From Rhizobiales bacterium SYSU XM002 (GTDB lineage Bacteria; Pseudomonadota; Alphaproteobacteria; Rhizobiales; Beijerinckiaceae): 64,000 bases of DNA. The stretch is from contig VWVY01000001.1 of NCBI GenBank assembly GCA_009846685.1, forward strand, positions 558,001-622,000, written 5' to 3'. Positions 1-8,504 of this stretch are shown one piece after another; positions within the stretch are counted from its first letter, which is position 1, and every line of letters starts with the position of its first letter. Under the pieces are notes generated by a model. It was not told the origin of the DNA, did not search any database, and saw only the letters and a list, made by a program, of their open reading frames with translations. The position numbers and the translations under genes were made by a program.

Positions 1-1129
1 CCTTGCCGTCGAAACGCACGAACTCGAGGTGGCAGGTGACCTCCTCGCCGAAGCGGGCATGAATTTTCTCGACAAGATCGAGCTGGTTTGGGAACGGATA
101 GAGCACCTGAAGATAGGTGATGCCGGGATCGACCCTGAGCGCCCGCAGCGTCGTGTGGTTCCAGGCAAGTTCGAAAGCCGGCGGCAGGCCCTTCTTGTCT
201 TCGGCAGACAGCGCGTCGGAGCGGTAGAGCACTTCGGCGCTCTTCCAGCGCGCGGTGAAGGCGAGCAGGGGCTGCAACGCGAAATCCGCGACCATGACGA
301 TGACGACATGCTTCGCGCGCGGCAGGAACTTCCTGTGCCGTGTGAAGACATCGTGCGGCACCGGGGCCGCCACCACGGCGAGTTCCTTCAGCAGCAGCCC
401 GTCCTGCTCGCCGAGCGCATTGGCGTATTCGCTGGCGCGGCGGAGATCGTCAAACCCCACCAGCACATCGACCCAAGGGTGCGCCGTGGCCAGCGGCACC
501 TCGCATTCGGTGATGATGCCGTTGGTGCCATAGGCATGCGCGACCTTGAGCAGATCGTCGCCCGAGAGGTCGAGCACGCGCGGGCTCGCCTCCATCGTCA
601 TCACCTTCATGCGGATGATGTTGCCGTAGTCGCGCAGACCTCCCCAGCGGATCGACCCCACGCCGCCCGAACCGCCGGCGATGAAACCGCCCAGCGTCGC
701 GGTGTGATAGGTCGAGGGGAACAGGCGGAGTTCCTGCCCGGATTTCTCGCGTGTTTCCTTGTCGATATCCGCCAGCACCGCGCCCGGCCCCGTCACCACC
801 CGGCCCGGCGCGATGGATTTGACCGCGTTCATCGCCGAGAGATCGAGCACAACCCCACCGGAAAGCGGCATCGCCTGCCCGTAGTTCCCGGTGCCGGTGC
901 CGCGCGGTGTCACCGGAATGCCGAGCCGGTGGCATTCGCCGAGCACGGTCGCCAGCTGCGCATCATCTGCGGGCGTGACGATCAGGTCGCCGGTGACGGC
1001 ATCGAGCTGGCGCTTCAGCGGTGGCGAGTACCAGTAGAAATCCCGGCTCTTCTGCTTGAGGATCGCCGGATTATCGTCGGTCTTGATGGAACCGAGGCGG
1101 GATTTCAGCGTCGCGATATCGAACGGCAT
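1..1129 (-). CDS. FAD-binding oxidoreductase (GlcD/PCMH type), C-terminus cut by window edge
   Basis: About 376 residues are visible, beginning at an ATG at 1129 and running open to base 1, so the stop lies outside the window. The N-terminal half has the look of a PCMH-type FAD-binding domain: 'VTPRGTGTGNYGQ' (FAD pyrophosphate loop) and 'TLGGFIAGGSGGVGSIRWGG' are typical of the glycolate oxidase subunit D / FAD-linked oxidase family, which oxidises 2-hydroxy acids or related alcohols. The substrate cannot be read from the sequence. It lies 15 nt downstream of the amidohydrolase gene on the same strand, so the two are probably one operon with linked catabolic roles. Family assignment is firm; specific function is unknown. 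Confidence 0.85.
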   Translation of the reverse strand, partial: MPFDIATLKSRLGSIKTDDNPAILKQKSRDFYWYSPPLKRQLDAVTGDLIVTPADDAQLATVLGECHRLGIPVTPRGTGTGNYGQAMPLSGGVVLDLSAMNAVKSIAPGRVVTGPGAVLADIDKETREKSGQELRLFPSTYHTATLGGFIAGGSGGVGSIRWGGLRDYGNIIRMKVMTMEASPRVLDLSGDDLLKVAHAYGTNGIITECEVPLATAHPWVDVLVGFDDLRRASEYANALGEQDGLLLKELAVVAAPVPHDVFTRHRKFLPRAKHVVIVMVADFALQPLLAFTARWKSAEVLYRSDALSAEDKKGLPPAFELAWNHTTLRALRVDPGITYLQVLYPFPNQLDLVEKIHARFGEEVTCHLEFVRFDGK

Positions 1130-1144
1130 GGCGGGTTCCGAGAA

Positions 1145-2458
1145 TCAGAGAACATCGAGTTCGGCATAATCGGGAAGCGGCACGGCAATCGCCTTGCCCC
1201 CGATCAAAACCGTACGACCGACCTGCGGTCGGGAAAGAAATTCATTCATTGTCCGCGCCGGGAGAATGACGAGATCGGCAGCAAGGCCGGGCGCAAGCCG
1301 TCCCCTGTCGTCAAGGCCCATCTGGTCAGCCGGGCGAGCAAAGACCGTTTCGAGCCAAGGACGCGAAGAATGATCGAAGTGGAGAATGCGGGTCGCTTCG
1401 CGGTAGACTTCCACCGCGTCGAGATCGCCGTAGGCGTAGAAGGCATCGCGGGTATTGTCCGATGAGACCATCGTCGAGACGCCGGCCGCATCGAGTTCGT
1501 GCAGCGGCGCGACCCCGCGCCAGCGCGGCGTCCGGCCGGAAACGCGATCCTGAAGATACATGTTGCACATCGGCAGCGAAACGACGTTGAGCCGCGCCGC
1601 GACCAGTTTGTCGATGACGCGCCGACGGTCCGCGTCGTCCATCAACGCGAGTGAGCAGCAATGTCCCGCCAGCGCCCGGCCCGCGAACCGGTGGCGGACC
1701 AACGCATCGGCGATGACTTCCAGCGACCGCGCATCCGGACTGTCGCTCTCGTCAACATGGAAGTCGAGATCGATCCCCTCTGCCTTCGCCGTGCCGATCA
1801 TGATGTCGAGCGCGGCATCGAGCTTGCCGTCGAGCGGCTCACCGAGGAAGGTCACTGCGCCGAGCACGCCGCCGTAGCGCCGGACATGCGCGAGGACGTT
1901 CGCGAACTCCTCAGGCTCGTCGATCACCTTGACGACGGGGAACAGGCACACGGCCTGAAGCGCGATTCGGTCCTTCCACGCCGCGCGCATCTCGTCGAAC
2001 ACGCCCCAGGAAATCGCGGTCTGCTTGCCGATACTGTCGAGATGGGTGCGGATCGCGCCGGTGCCGTGATGCAACGCGCAGCGCAGCGCGAAGTCCATGC
2101 GAGTCCGCACATCCTCCGCGCTCCAGTTCGCCTCGCGGTCGGCCATCACGGCCTCGCGGGCACCGAGAAAGGTGCCATTGGGGTTCGGTGCACGATGATG
2201 AACCTGCCCCTTGTCGAGATGGGTGTGGACCTCGACGAAGCGCGGCAGCAGCATCCGGCTCCTGCCCTCGACGTGCGGCACGCCGTCGTCCGGCGCGGCC
2301 CCTGCGATGATGCGCGTGATACGCCCGTTCTCGACGAGCACCGATGCGGTCGCCAGCCCATCCGCCCGCACCGTCACCGGTCCCTCGATCCGCGTCAACG
2401 CGGGCGAAACCGAAAACCCGTCGAGCCAACACCGGCCCTGAGGAAGAACCACCTGCAC
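1145..2458 (-). CDS. Cytosine deaminase-like metal-dependent amidohydrolase
   Basis: The protein has 437 aa. It shows the amidohydrolase metal motif 'HTHLDKG' near residue 80, a central 'HVDESDSPDARS' (matching the His and catalytic Glu region of CodA-type cytosine deaminases), then 'AGHCCSL' and 'SSDNTRDAF', whose Asp should be the last metal or catalytic ligand. An N-terminal and C-terminal beta-sandwich flank the barrel, as usual for the family. The expected reaction is hydrolytic deamination or ring opening of a heterocycle, but CodA-like proteins include many with other substrates. It is divergent from ridA and followed by the FAD oxidase. A nucleobase role would fit the BMP-type ABC transporter a few kb away; this is inference. 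Confidence 0.85.
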   Translation of the reverse strand: MQVVLPQGRCWLDGFSVSPALTRIEGPVTVRADGLATASVLVENGRITRIIAGAAPDDGVPHVEGRSRMLLPRFVEVHTHLDKGQVHHRAPNPNGTFLGAREAVMADREANWSAEDVRTRMDFALRCALHHGTGAIRTHLDSIGKQTAISWGVFDEMRAAWKDRIALQAVCLFPVVKVIDEPEEFANVLAHVRRYGGVLGAVTFLGEPLDGKLDAALDIMIGTAKAEGIDLDFHVDESDSPDARSLEVIADALVRHRFAGRALAGHCCSLALMDDADRRRVIDKLVAARLNVVSLPMCNMYLQDRVSGRTPRWRGVAPLHELDAAGVSTMVSSDNTRDAFYAYGDLDAVEVYREATRILHFDHSSRPWLETVFARPADQMGLDDRGRLAPGLAADLVILPARTMNEFLSRPQVGRTVLIGGKAIAVPLPDYAELDVL

Positions 2459-2548
2459 GAAATACCCCTATCGGAATGACGTTTTCAGCTTGCTGACATG
2501 CAAGGCCGATTCCATTCTTGCAGCGTAACGCGTCACTCCGGAACAACA

Positions 2549-2935
2549 ATGCCTCATCGGAAACTCAACCCAGCCTCGATTCGCCCGCCCTTCGCTGCCT
2601 ACAGCCACGGGCTCGTCGTCGAGGCGCCGAAACGTATCCTCTTCGCCTCGGGTCAACTCGGCGTCGGGCCGGATGACGTCATTCCCGACGATGTGGAGGC
2701 GCAGGCCGTGCTCTGCTTCGAGAATATCCGCGCGATCCTCGCCGAGGGCGGTATGGATTTTTCCCATGTCGCGCGTTTTTCCGCCTTCGTCACGGATCGG
2801 GCGTATTTTCCGGTTTATGGCCGCGTGCGATCCCGCTATGTGAGCGGCGACGCTTATGCCTCGACCCTCGTCGTCGTCTCCGGCTTCACTCGCCCCGAGT
2901 TCAAGGTGGAGGTGGAGGTGACGGCCGTCGCGTAA
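2549..2935 (+). CDS. RidA family protein (enamine/imine deaminase type)
   Basis: With the ATG at 2549 the protein has 128 aa, the normal RidA/YjgF length; an in-frame start at 2498 would add 17 unlikely residues. 'FAAYSHGLVV' and 'ILFASGQLGV' match the N-terminal strand of the family, and 'FENIRAILAEGGMDFSHVARFSAFVTD' the central helix and strand. The C-terminal 'VEVEVTAVA' aligns with the usual 'xxEIexiA' end. I do not see the canonical catalytic Arg context (family 'RxxV'), so it may belong to a RidA subfamily without imine deaminase activity. It is divergently transcribed from the amidohydrolase (about 90 nt between starts), and 12 nt separate it from rimO, suggesting co-transcription. Confidence 0.85.
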   Translation: MPHRKLNPASIRPPFAAYSHGLVVEAPKRILFASGQLGVGPDDVIPDDVEAQAVLCFENIRAILAEGGMDFSHVARFSAFVTDRAYFPVYGRVRSRYVSGDAYASTLVVVSGFTRPEFKVEVEVTAVA

Positions 2936-2947
2936 CAACGGACCTCC

Positions 2948-4285
2948 ATGACCGATCAGGCCGCCCCCAAGATTTCCTTCGTCTCGCTCGGCTGCCCCAA
3001 GGCGCTGGTGGACAGCGAACGCATCATCACCAAGCTTCGCGCCGAAGGCTACGAACTGACCAAAACCCACGCCGGTGCCGATCTCGTGATCGTCAATACC
3101 TGCGGCTTCCTCGACAGCGCCAAGGCGGAATCGCTGGAAGCCATTGGCAAAGGGCTGAGCGAGAACGGAAAGGTCATCGTCACAGGTTGCATGGGCGCCG
3201 AGCCGGAGCAGATCCGTGAGGCTTACCCCGCCGTCTCGGCGATCACCGGTCCGCAGGCCTACGAGAGCGTGATGCAGGCAGTGCATGAGGTTGCGCCGCC
3301 GCTCCACAACCCGTTCCTCGATCTCGTGCCGGAACAGGGCGTGAAGCTCACGCCACGTCACTACGCCTACCTCAAGATTTCCGAAGGCTGCAACAACCGC
3401 TGCACCTTCTGCATCATCCCGAAACTGCGCGGCGATCTCGTCTCGCGCCCGCTCGCCGAGGTGATGCGCGAGGCCGAGAAGCTGGTGAAGGCGGGCGTGA
3501 AAGAACTGCTGGTCATCAGCCAGGACACCTCGGCGTATGGCGTGGATCTCAAGTATTCGCCCTCGCTCTGGCAGGATGTCGAATACCGCACGCGCTTCCT
3601 TGATCTCGCGAAGGCGCTCTCGACGCTCGGCGTCTGGGTGCGGCTCCATTACGTCTACCCCTACCCGCATGTCGACGAGGTGATCCCGCTCATGGGCGAG
3701 ATGACCGAAAGCGGCGGCGTCATCGTCCCCTATCTCGATATCCCCTTCCAGCACGCGGCGCCGAATGTGCTCAAGGCAATGAAACGCCCCGCTCATGCCG
3801 AGAAGATCCTCCAGCGTGTGGAGAAATGGCGTGAAATCCGGCCCGATCTCGCCATCCGCTCGACCTTCATCGTCGGCTTTCCGGGCGAGACGGAGGAAGA
3901 TTTCGAGGAATTGCTCGGCTTCCTCTCGGCGGCGAAACTCGAACGCGTCGGCGCGTTCAAATACGAGCCGGTGCGCGGTGCACCCGCCAACGATCTCGGC
4001 CTTGCGGTGGTCCCGCCCGAGGAGCAGCAGCGTCGCTATGATCGCTTCATGGCGCATCAGCAGGCGATCTCGGCGCGGCTGCAGCAGCGCCGGGTGGGGC
4101 AGCGGATCAAGGTAATCGTGGATGCGCCCGGCCCGACCGTGAGCAAGGGACGATCCATGTGGGATGCGCCGGAGATCGACGGTTCCGTCTATGTCGCTTC
4201 TCGCAGGCCGTTGCGCGCGGGTGACGTCGTTTCTGTCAAGATCGAGCGGGCGGACGCCTACGACCTTCACGGCACTGCGGTATGA
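2948..4285 (+). CDS. rimO: Ribosomal protein S12 methylthiotransferase RimO
   Basis: RimO is a 445-aa radical-SAM enzyme that adds a methylthio group to the conserved Asp of ribosomal protein S12. The N-terminal UPF0004 domain supplies the auxiliary 4Fe-4S cysteines C16, C52 and C81. The radical SAM motif is CNNRCTFC at residues 148-155, and a C-terminal TRAM-like domain (about 375-445) should bind the substrate. '[15 protein letters not shown]' at the N terminus is diagnostic for RimO rather than MiaB. The length is normal. It follows ridA closely and converges on the PepSY gene with 3 nt between stops. Confidence 0.97.
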   Translation: MTDQAAPKISFVSLGCPKALVDSERIITKLRAEGYELTKTHAGADLVIVNTCGFLDSAKAESLEAIGKGLSENGKVIVTGCMGAEPEQIREAYPAVSAITGPQAYESVMQAVHEVAPPLHNPFLDLVPEQGVKLTPRHYAYLKISEGCNNRCTFCIIPKLRGDLVSRPLAEVMREAEKLVKAGVKELLVISQDTSAYGVDLKYSPSLWQDVEYRTRFLDLAKALSTLGVWVRLHYVYPYPHVDEVIPLMGEMTESGGVIVPYLDIPFQHAAPNVLKAMKRPAHAEKILQRVEKWREIRPDLAIRSTFIVGFPGETEEDFEELLGFLSAAKLERVGAFKYEPVRGAPANDLGLAVVPPEEQQRRYDRFMAHQQAISARLQQRRVGQRIKVIVDAPGPTVSKGRSMWDAPEIDGSVYVASRRPLRAGDVVSVKIERADAYDLHGTAV

Positions 4286-4288
4286 GTC

Positions 4289-5227
4289 TCACTCCGCTGG
4301 GCTTTGAGCGGGTGCCGGACGGCTTCGATCGCGGTTGCGTTTCCTGAGGAACGTGCGGCGGAACCAGATCGTCAGCCCCGTCGCCATCAGGCCGATGAAA
4401 GCGAGCGAGGTCACCAGCACCATGATGCCGGTCCACATTCCGGCGATGTTGCCTTCGTGCAGCCCGCGCGACCAGTTGGTGTTGGTCAGGACCACGCCCT
4501 GCCGTGACACCTGATAGACCCGGAAAACGCCATCCTCGTTTACCCGCGCCAGCAGACGCCCACCGCGGTTGCGCAGCCAGATCAGTCCACCCAGATCGCG
4601 ATCTTTGCCGAGCATCTCCACCGCCTCTTTCAGTTTCGGTAGCGCCGCCTTGTCCTGCGGCGGCAGTGCACCGCCGATGTTGATACGGAACGCAAGCATG
4701 AGCCCCGTGACCGGCGAGAGGACCAGCAGCGGCAACAGCACCCAGGCAATGCCCTGATGCCAACCGGAGATCGTATTGCGGATGCGCGGCCATCCCATGA
4801 AGACGCCGATCAGCATCAGCACGATCATGGCGATAGTCGAGGCGGTGACGACCCATTCGAGATCGAACACGAAATGCTCGTGTAGGCGGCGCATGTCGCC
4901 GAAGATGTCGGACAGCATGGTCGCTTCGCTGTCGTCGACCGGCGTCTTGGTCGCAAGATCGAAATCCGTCGAACCGTCCTCGCCGATCCCCTGAACGTTG
5001 AGCCGGTTCTCGTAAGCCCGCACCGAAAGCGCCCGCGCCTTGCCCTCCGGGTCATGCTTGTCGAGCAGGGCGACGATCTCGCTCGCGGGGAGCTTCAGGG
5101 ACCGTGAGCCCTTGTCCTGAAGGATCGGCTCCAGTGACAGCACGAGCCCGGTCACGATCAGCACCGCGAGCGGCACGGCGAACACCAGCGTCGTCCAGCG
5201 ATGCAGGCGAAGGAGCAGCGGTTTCAT
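4289..5227 (-). CDS. PepSY domain-containing inner-membrane protein
   Basis: I place the start at the ATG at 5227 (312 aa, 'MKPLLLRLHRW') because an AGGA sits about 8 nt upstream; an ATG at 5236 is also in frame. The N-terminal helix 'LVFAVPLAVLIVTGLVLSL' is followed by a periplasmic segment with PepSY-like strands, then helices near residues 140-165, 180-205 and 275-300. This is the layout of PepSY-associated TM proteins such as PiuB-like or sulfite-reductase-associated proteins, often tied to siderophore iron release or flavin/haem electron transfer. No cofactor-binding motif is conclusive. The 5' region has two palindromes that could be operators. Confidence 0.75.
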   Translation of the reverse strand: MKPLLLRLHRWTTLVFAVPLAVLIVTGLVLSLEPILQDKGSRSLKLPASEIVALLDKHDPEGKARALSVRAYENRLNVQGIGEDGSTDFDLATKTPVDDSEATMLSDIFGDMRRLHEHFVFDLEWVVTASTIAMIVLMLIGVFMGWPRIRNTISGWHQGIAWVLLPLLVLSPVTGLMLAFRINIGGALPPQDKAALPKLKEAVEMLGKDRDLGGLIWLRNRGGRLLARVNEDGVFRVYQVSRQGVVLTNTNWSRGLHEGNIAGMWTGIMVLVTSLAFIGLMATGLTIWFRRTFLRKRNRDRSRPAPAQSPAE

Positions 5228-5242
5228 CTCGGTCATCCTGTT

Positions 5243-5255
5243 TGGAATGATTCCA
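5243..5255. promoter_or_regulatory. 13-bp palindrome in the leader of the PepSY gene
   Basis: TGGAATGATTCCA is a perfect 6+1+6 inverted repeat lying 16-28 nt before the preferred PepSY start. It resembles a repressor operator by position only; I do not recognise the regulator. Confidence 0.35.
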
Positions 5256-5282
5256 GAAACATCATGACGCGCCCGGCATCGT

Positions 5283-5296
5283 CAAATGACCATTTG
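5283..5296. promoter_or_regulatory. 14-bp palindrome upstream of the PepSY gene
   Basis: CAAATG-AC-CATTTG is a perfect 6+2+6 inverted repeat about 56 nt upstream of the preferred PepSY start codon. Together with the palindrome at 5243-5255 it could form a two-site operator. It does not match the iron-responsive Irr or RirA consensus that I know. Confidence 0.35.
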
Positions 5297-5309
5297 GTAA
5301 TTCTCCGAC

Positions 5310-5337
5310 AAAAAACGGCGGACCACAGGGCCCGCCG
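5310..5337 (-). terminator. Intrinsic terminator of the BMP transporter operon
   Basis: Read on the minus strand, a 9-bp stem (CGGCGGGCC paired to GGTCCGCCG, one G-U wobble) with a CTGT loop is followed by six T residues. It begins about 30 nt after the solute-binding protein stop. Confidence 0.85.
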
Positions 5338-5366
5338 CAGAAATGTCAGATCCGAACGCCGATTCC

Positions 5367-6434
5367 TTATTTCGGAATCGTGCCTTCGATGCCCTGCACA
5401 TAGTAGTTCATACCGGCGATCTGGCCGTCGTTGAGCTTGCCGTCCTTGCACTCCACCGTCTTGCCGTCCTGCGCGACGATTGGGCAGGTGAACGGATCGA
5501 TCTTGCCAGTCCTGATGCCTTCCTCGGTCTCCATCGCCAGCTTCTTCACGTCGTCCGGCATGTTGACATAGGGACCCATCTTGACCTTGCCCTTGGCGAG
5601 ACCGTCGAACACATCCTTGCTCTCCCAGGTGCCTTCGAGCACGGCGCGGGTGCGCTCGACGTAATAGGGTGCCCAATCGTCGATGATCGAGGTCAGGATG
5701 TTCTTCTCGGCGAAGCGCGACATGTCGGACGCCTGCCCGAAGGCGAGCTTGCCGCGCGCGGCCGCCTGCTGGAGCGGCGCCGGACTGTCGGTGTGCTGGG
5801 TGATGATATCTGCGCCCTGATCGAGCAGCGCCTTGGCGGCATCGCCCTCCTTGCCGGGGTTGAACCAGTCAAACACCCAGGCGACCTTGATCTTGACGTC
5901 CGGGTTCACGCTCTTCGCGCCGAGATAGAAGGCGTTGATGCCGGCGATCACTTCCGGGATCGGCACCGCGCCGACATAGCCGATGGTGTTGGTCTTGGTC
6001 ATCTTCCCGGCAATCTTGCCGATGATGTAGCGCCCTTCATGGAACTTCGCCGAATAGGTGGAGACGTTCTTGTCGCGCTTGAAGCCGGTCGCGTGCTCGA
6101 ACTTCACGCCCGGATATTTCTTCGCGACCTTCAACGTCGGCTCCATGTAGCCGAACGAGGTGGTGAAGATCAGCTTGTGGCCAGTGCGCGCGAGCTGTTC
6201 GATCGCGCGTTCGGAGTCGGCCTCCGGCACGCTCTCAATGAAGGTCGTCTCGACCTTGCCCGGAAATGCCGCCTCGATCGCCTTGCGGCCGACATCGTGC
6301 TGGTAGGACCAGCCGAAGTCGCCCACAGGGCCGACGTAAATGAAGCCAACCTTGAGCTTCTCCTGCGCGAGCGCCGGTGCAGCAAGGCCGGCAGCGAGCG
6401 CGAGCGCCCCCAGTTTCAGAAAATGACGCATCAT
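5367..6434 (-). CDS. BMP family ABC transporter substrate-binding protein
   Basis: The start at 6434 gives 355 aa with a textbook signal peptide ('MMRHFLKLGALALAAGLA', cleavage after 'APALA') and a GGGGAAG ribosome-binding site. The mature part begins 'EKLKVGFIYVGPVGDFGWSY', the family hallmark of Bmp/PnrA (PF02608) periplasmic or lipid-anchored nucleoside-type receptors; there is no lipobox, so it is probably soluble. 'GADIITQHTDSPAPLQQAA' is the usual ligand-pocket region. It is the last gene of an ATPase-permease-permease-receptor operon (85 nt from the preceding permease) and is followed by a strong terminator. Family members bind purine nucleosides or related heterocycles; the ligand here is not determined. 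Confidence 0.93.
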   Translation of the reverse strand: MMRHFLKLGALALAAGLAAPALAQEKLKVGFIYVGPVGDFGWSYQHDVGRKAIEAAFPGKVETTFIESVPEADSERAIEQLARTGHKLIFTTSFGYMEPTLKVAKKYPGVKFEHATGFKRDKNVSTYSAKFHEGRYIIGKIAGKMTKTNTIGYVGAVPIPEVIAGINAFYLGAKSVNPDVKIKVAWVFDWFNPGKEGDAAKALLDQGADIITQHTDSPAPLQQAAARGKLAFGQASDMSRFAEKNILTSIIDDWAPYYVERTRAVLEGTWESKDVFDGLAKGKVKMGPYVNMPDDVKKLAMETEEGIRTGKIDPFTCPIVAQDGKTVECKDGKLNDGQIAGMNYYVQGIEGTIPK

Positions 6435-6519
6435 GACTTCCCCAAGTAACGGCGCGGTTCGATCCGGCCCCCGCGCGCCGCGCCGTGCGGCGGTGACCCT
6501 GTTATTGTCGGAAGCGCGG

Positions 6520-7440
6520 CTAACGCTCCGGCACGAAAGGTTGCCCCAGCGATCCGGCCGCCCCGCTGCCCCGCCGCCCGGAAATCGACAGCAGGAGCAG
6601 GACGGCAATCGTCATCAGGTAAGGTAGCGCTGAAAGAAGCTGCGAGGGAAGCCCGATCGCGCCGGCTTGGGCATGGAGCTGCGCGACCGTAATGCCACCG
6701 AAGAGATAGGCGCCGAGCACCAGCCGCCAGACATGCCCGGCAGCAAAGACTACCAGCGCCAGCGCGATCCAGCCACGCCCCGCACTCATGCCCGGCGACC
6801 AGAACCGCGTATAGATCAGCGAGAGATAGGCGCCAGCGAGCCCGGCCAGCAGCCCGCCGAACAGCACGGCGATAAAGCGGATGCGGCGCACCGGCAGACC
6901 GAGTGCATGGGCCGATGTGTGATTCTCGCCCACCGCCCGCAGCAGAAGCCCGAAGCGCGTCGAGTTCAGGCCATAGCCCACAAGCCCGATCAGGATGAGC
7001 GAAAGGTAGAAAACCGGATCGCCGGTGAAAAGTGCCTTGCCGAGGACCGGGATCTCCTTGAGCAACGGAAATTCGATCGGCGGAATCGGTGCGCGCGGTT
7101 GGCCGACGAAGTTCTGGCCGATCAGCCCGGAAAGACCAAGGCCGAGAATGGTCATCGCAAGGCCTGTCGCGACCTGATTGGCGGCAAGATAGACGACCAG
7201 AACACCGAAAACCGCTGAAACCGCGAGCCCCGCCAGCGCCCCGGCGGCAATGCCCAACACGCTCGAATCCGTCAGAACCGCAACCGCGAACGCACTCGCC
7301 GCGCCAACGATCATCATGCCCTCGACCCCGAGGTTGAGAACCCCGGCCCGCTCGGTGACGTGCTCGCCGAGCGCCGCGATCAGCAGCGGCGTCGCCGCCG
7401 TCAGGATGGTCCCCAGAATAAGCGGAAGGGTGTCGATCAT
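6520..7440 (-). CDS. BMP-type (nucleoside-like) ABC transporter permease 2
   Basis: This is a 306-aa hydrophobic protein with about 8-9 membrane helices and the family block 'LGEHVTERAGVLNLGVEGMM', which marks the YufQ/NupC branch of branched-chain/BMP permeases (PF02653). Its ATG overlaps the stop of permease 1 in an ATGA arrangement, so the two are translationally coupled. The pair of permeases should form the heterodimeric inner-membrane channel. Confidence 0.92.
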   Translation of the reverse strand: MIDTLPLILGTILTAATPLLIAALGEHVTERAGVLNLGVEGMMIVGAASAFAVAVLTDSSVLGIAAGALAGLAVSAVFGVLVVYLAANQVATGLAMTILGLGLSGLIGQNFVGQPRAPIPPIEFPLLKEIPVLGKALFTGDPVFYLSLILIGLVGYGLNSTRFGLLLRAVGENHTSAHALGLPVRRIRFIAVLFGGLLAGLAGAYLSLIYTRFWSPGMSAGRGWIALALVVFAAGHVWRLVLGAYLFGGITVAQLHAQAGAIGLPSQLLSALPYLMTIAVLLLLSISGRRGSGAAGSLGQPFVPER

Positions 7441-8504
7441 GTCCGCTCCCGCTGGATCTCAAGGCTGTAACGATCAAGGCTCTCGCCGACGAGCACACAG
7501 GTCAGTAGCAGCCCCATGAAAAACCGCGTCAGGTCGTAGGGCAGCTTCAGGGAAACCTGCGCGCTTTCCGCCCCGATCAGCAGCACGGCAATTACGACGG
7601 AAGACAGCGTCGCGCCAACCGGCGTCAGACGACCGAGAAACGCGACGATGATCGCGGTGAACCCGAGGCCCTGCCCGAAACCGGGTCGCAACTGCTGCAC
7701 CTGGCCGGCCACCTCGACGACACCGGCGAGCCCCGCCAAGGCCCCCGAAATGAGGAAAACCAGCACCGTGATCCGGGCTTCATTGAAGCCGGCGAAGTTC
7801 GCCGCGCGCGGTGCATCCCCACTCGCGGCCACAGCATAGCCGAACAGAGTGCGCCGGAAGAGCACGAACGCGATTGCCGCGACCACCAGCGCCAGTACAA
7901 GCCCGAGATGCAGGCGCCCCCCCTCGAACAGCGGATGCAGGACCGCCGCATCCGAGAAGCTAACGCTTTGCGGAAAGTTGAACCCCTTCGGATCACGCCA
8001 CGGCCCGCGCACGAGATAATCGAGCAGCAAGTCCGCAACATAAACCAGCATCAGACTCGTCAGGATTTCGGAAATACCGAAGCGTGTCCGGAGCACGGCC
8101 GGAATCGCAGCATAGGCAAGCCCGCCGAGCATCCCGGCGATCATCATCAGCGGCATGATCCAGAACCCGCTCATGCCATGCGTGAGAATAGCGATACCGC
8201 CGCCGCAGATACCGCCGAGCAGGAATTGCCCCTCCGCGCCGATGTTCCAGCGGCTCGCCCGGAAGCAGAACAGCAAGCCGATCGAGATCAGCATCAGCGG
8301 TGTCGCCTTGAGCAGCACCTCCTGCAACGCCCACGGGTCGGTCAGCGGTTCGATGACGAAAACCTGCAACGCGCGCCAGGGAGAACGCCCCATGAGCCAG
8401 ACGATTAGGCCACCGATCGCGAGGGCAACCAAGAGTGCCACCACCGGTGTCGCAAACTGACGCTGGCGGGAGATGCGACGTCGAGAAACGAGCACAAGAC
8501 GCAT
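7437..8504 (-). CDS. BMP-type (nucleoside-like) ABC transporter permease 1
   Basis: The start at 8504 (355 aa, 'MRLVLVSRRR') overlaps the ATPase stop by one base (TAATG). Longer in-frame upstream sequence is not protein-like. It has about 8-9 helices and the family blocks 'FCFRASRWNIGAEGQFLLGG' and 'RTRFGISEILTSLMLVYVA', typical of YufP-like permeases with an extra N-terminal helix. It is the middle gene of the transporter operon. Confidence 0.92.
   Translation of the reverse strand: MRLVLVSRRRISRQRQFATPVVALLVALAIGGLIVWLMGRSPWRALQVFVIEPLTDPWALQEVLLKATPLMLISIGLLFCFRASRWNIGAEGQFLLGGICGGGIAILTHGMSGFWIMPLMMIAGMLGGLAYAAIPAVLRTRFGISEILTSLMLVYVADLLLDYLVRGPWRDPKGFNFPQSVSFSDAAVLHPLFEGGRLHLGLVLALVVAAIAFVLFRRTLFGYAVAASGDAPRAANFAGFNEARITVLVFLISGALAGLAGVVEVAGQVQQLRPGFGQGLGFTAIIVAFLGRLTPVGATLSSVVIAVLLIGAESAQVSLKLPYDLTRFFMGLLLTCVLVGESLDRYSLEIQRERT

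Noticed and set aside
2468-4270. 600-codon minus-strand frame opposite ridA and rimO
   Set aside because: RimO cysteine motifs are complete on the plus strand, and the antisense frame has no recognisable domain.
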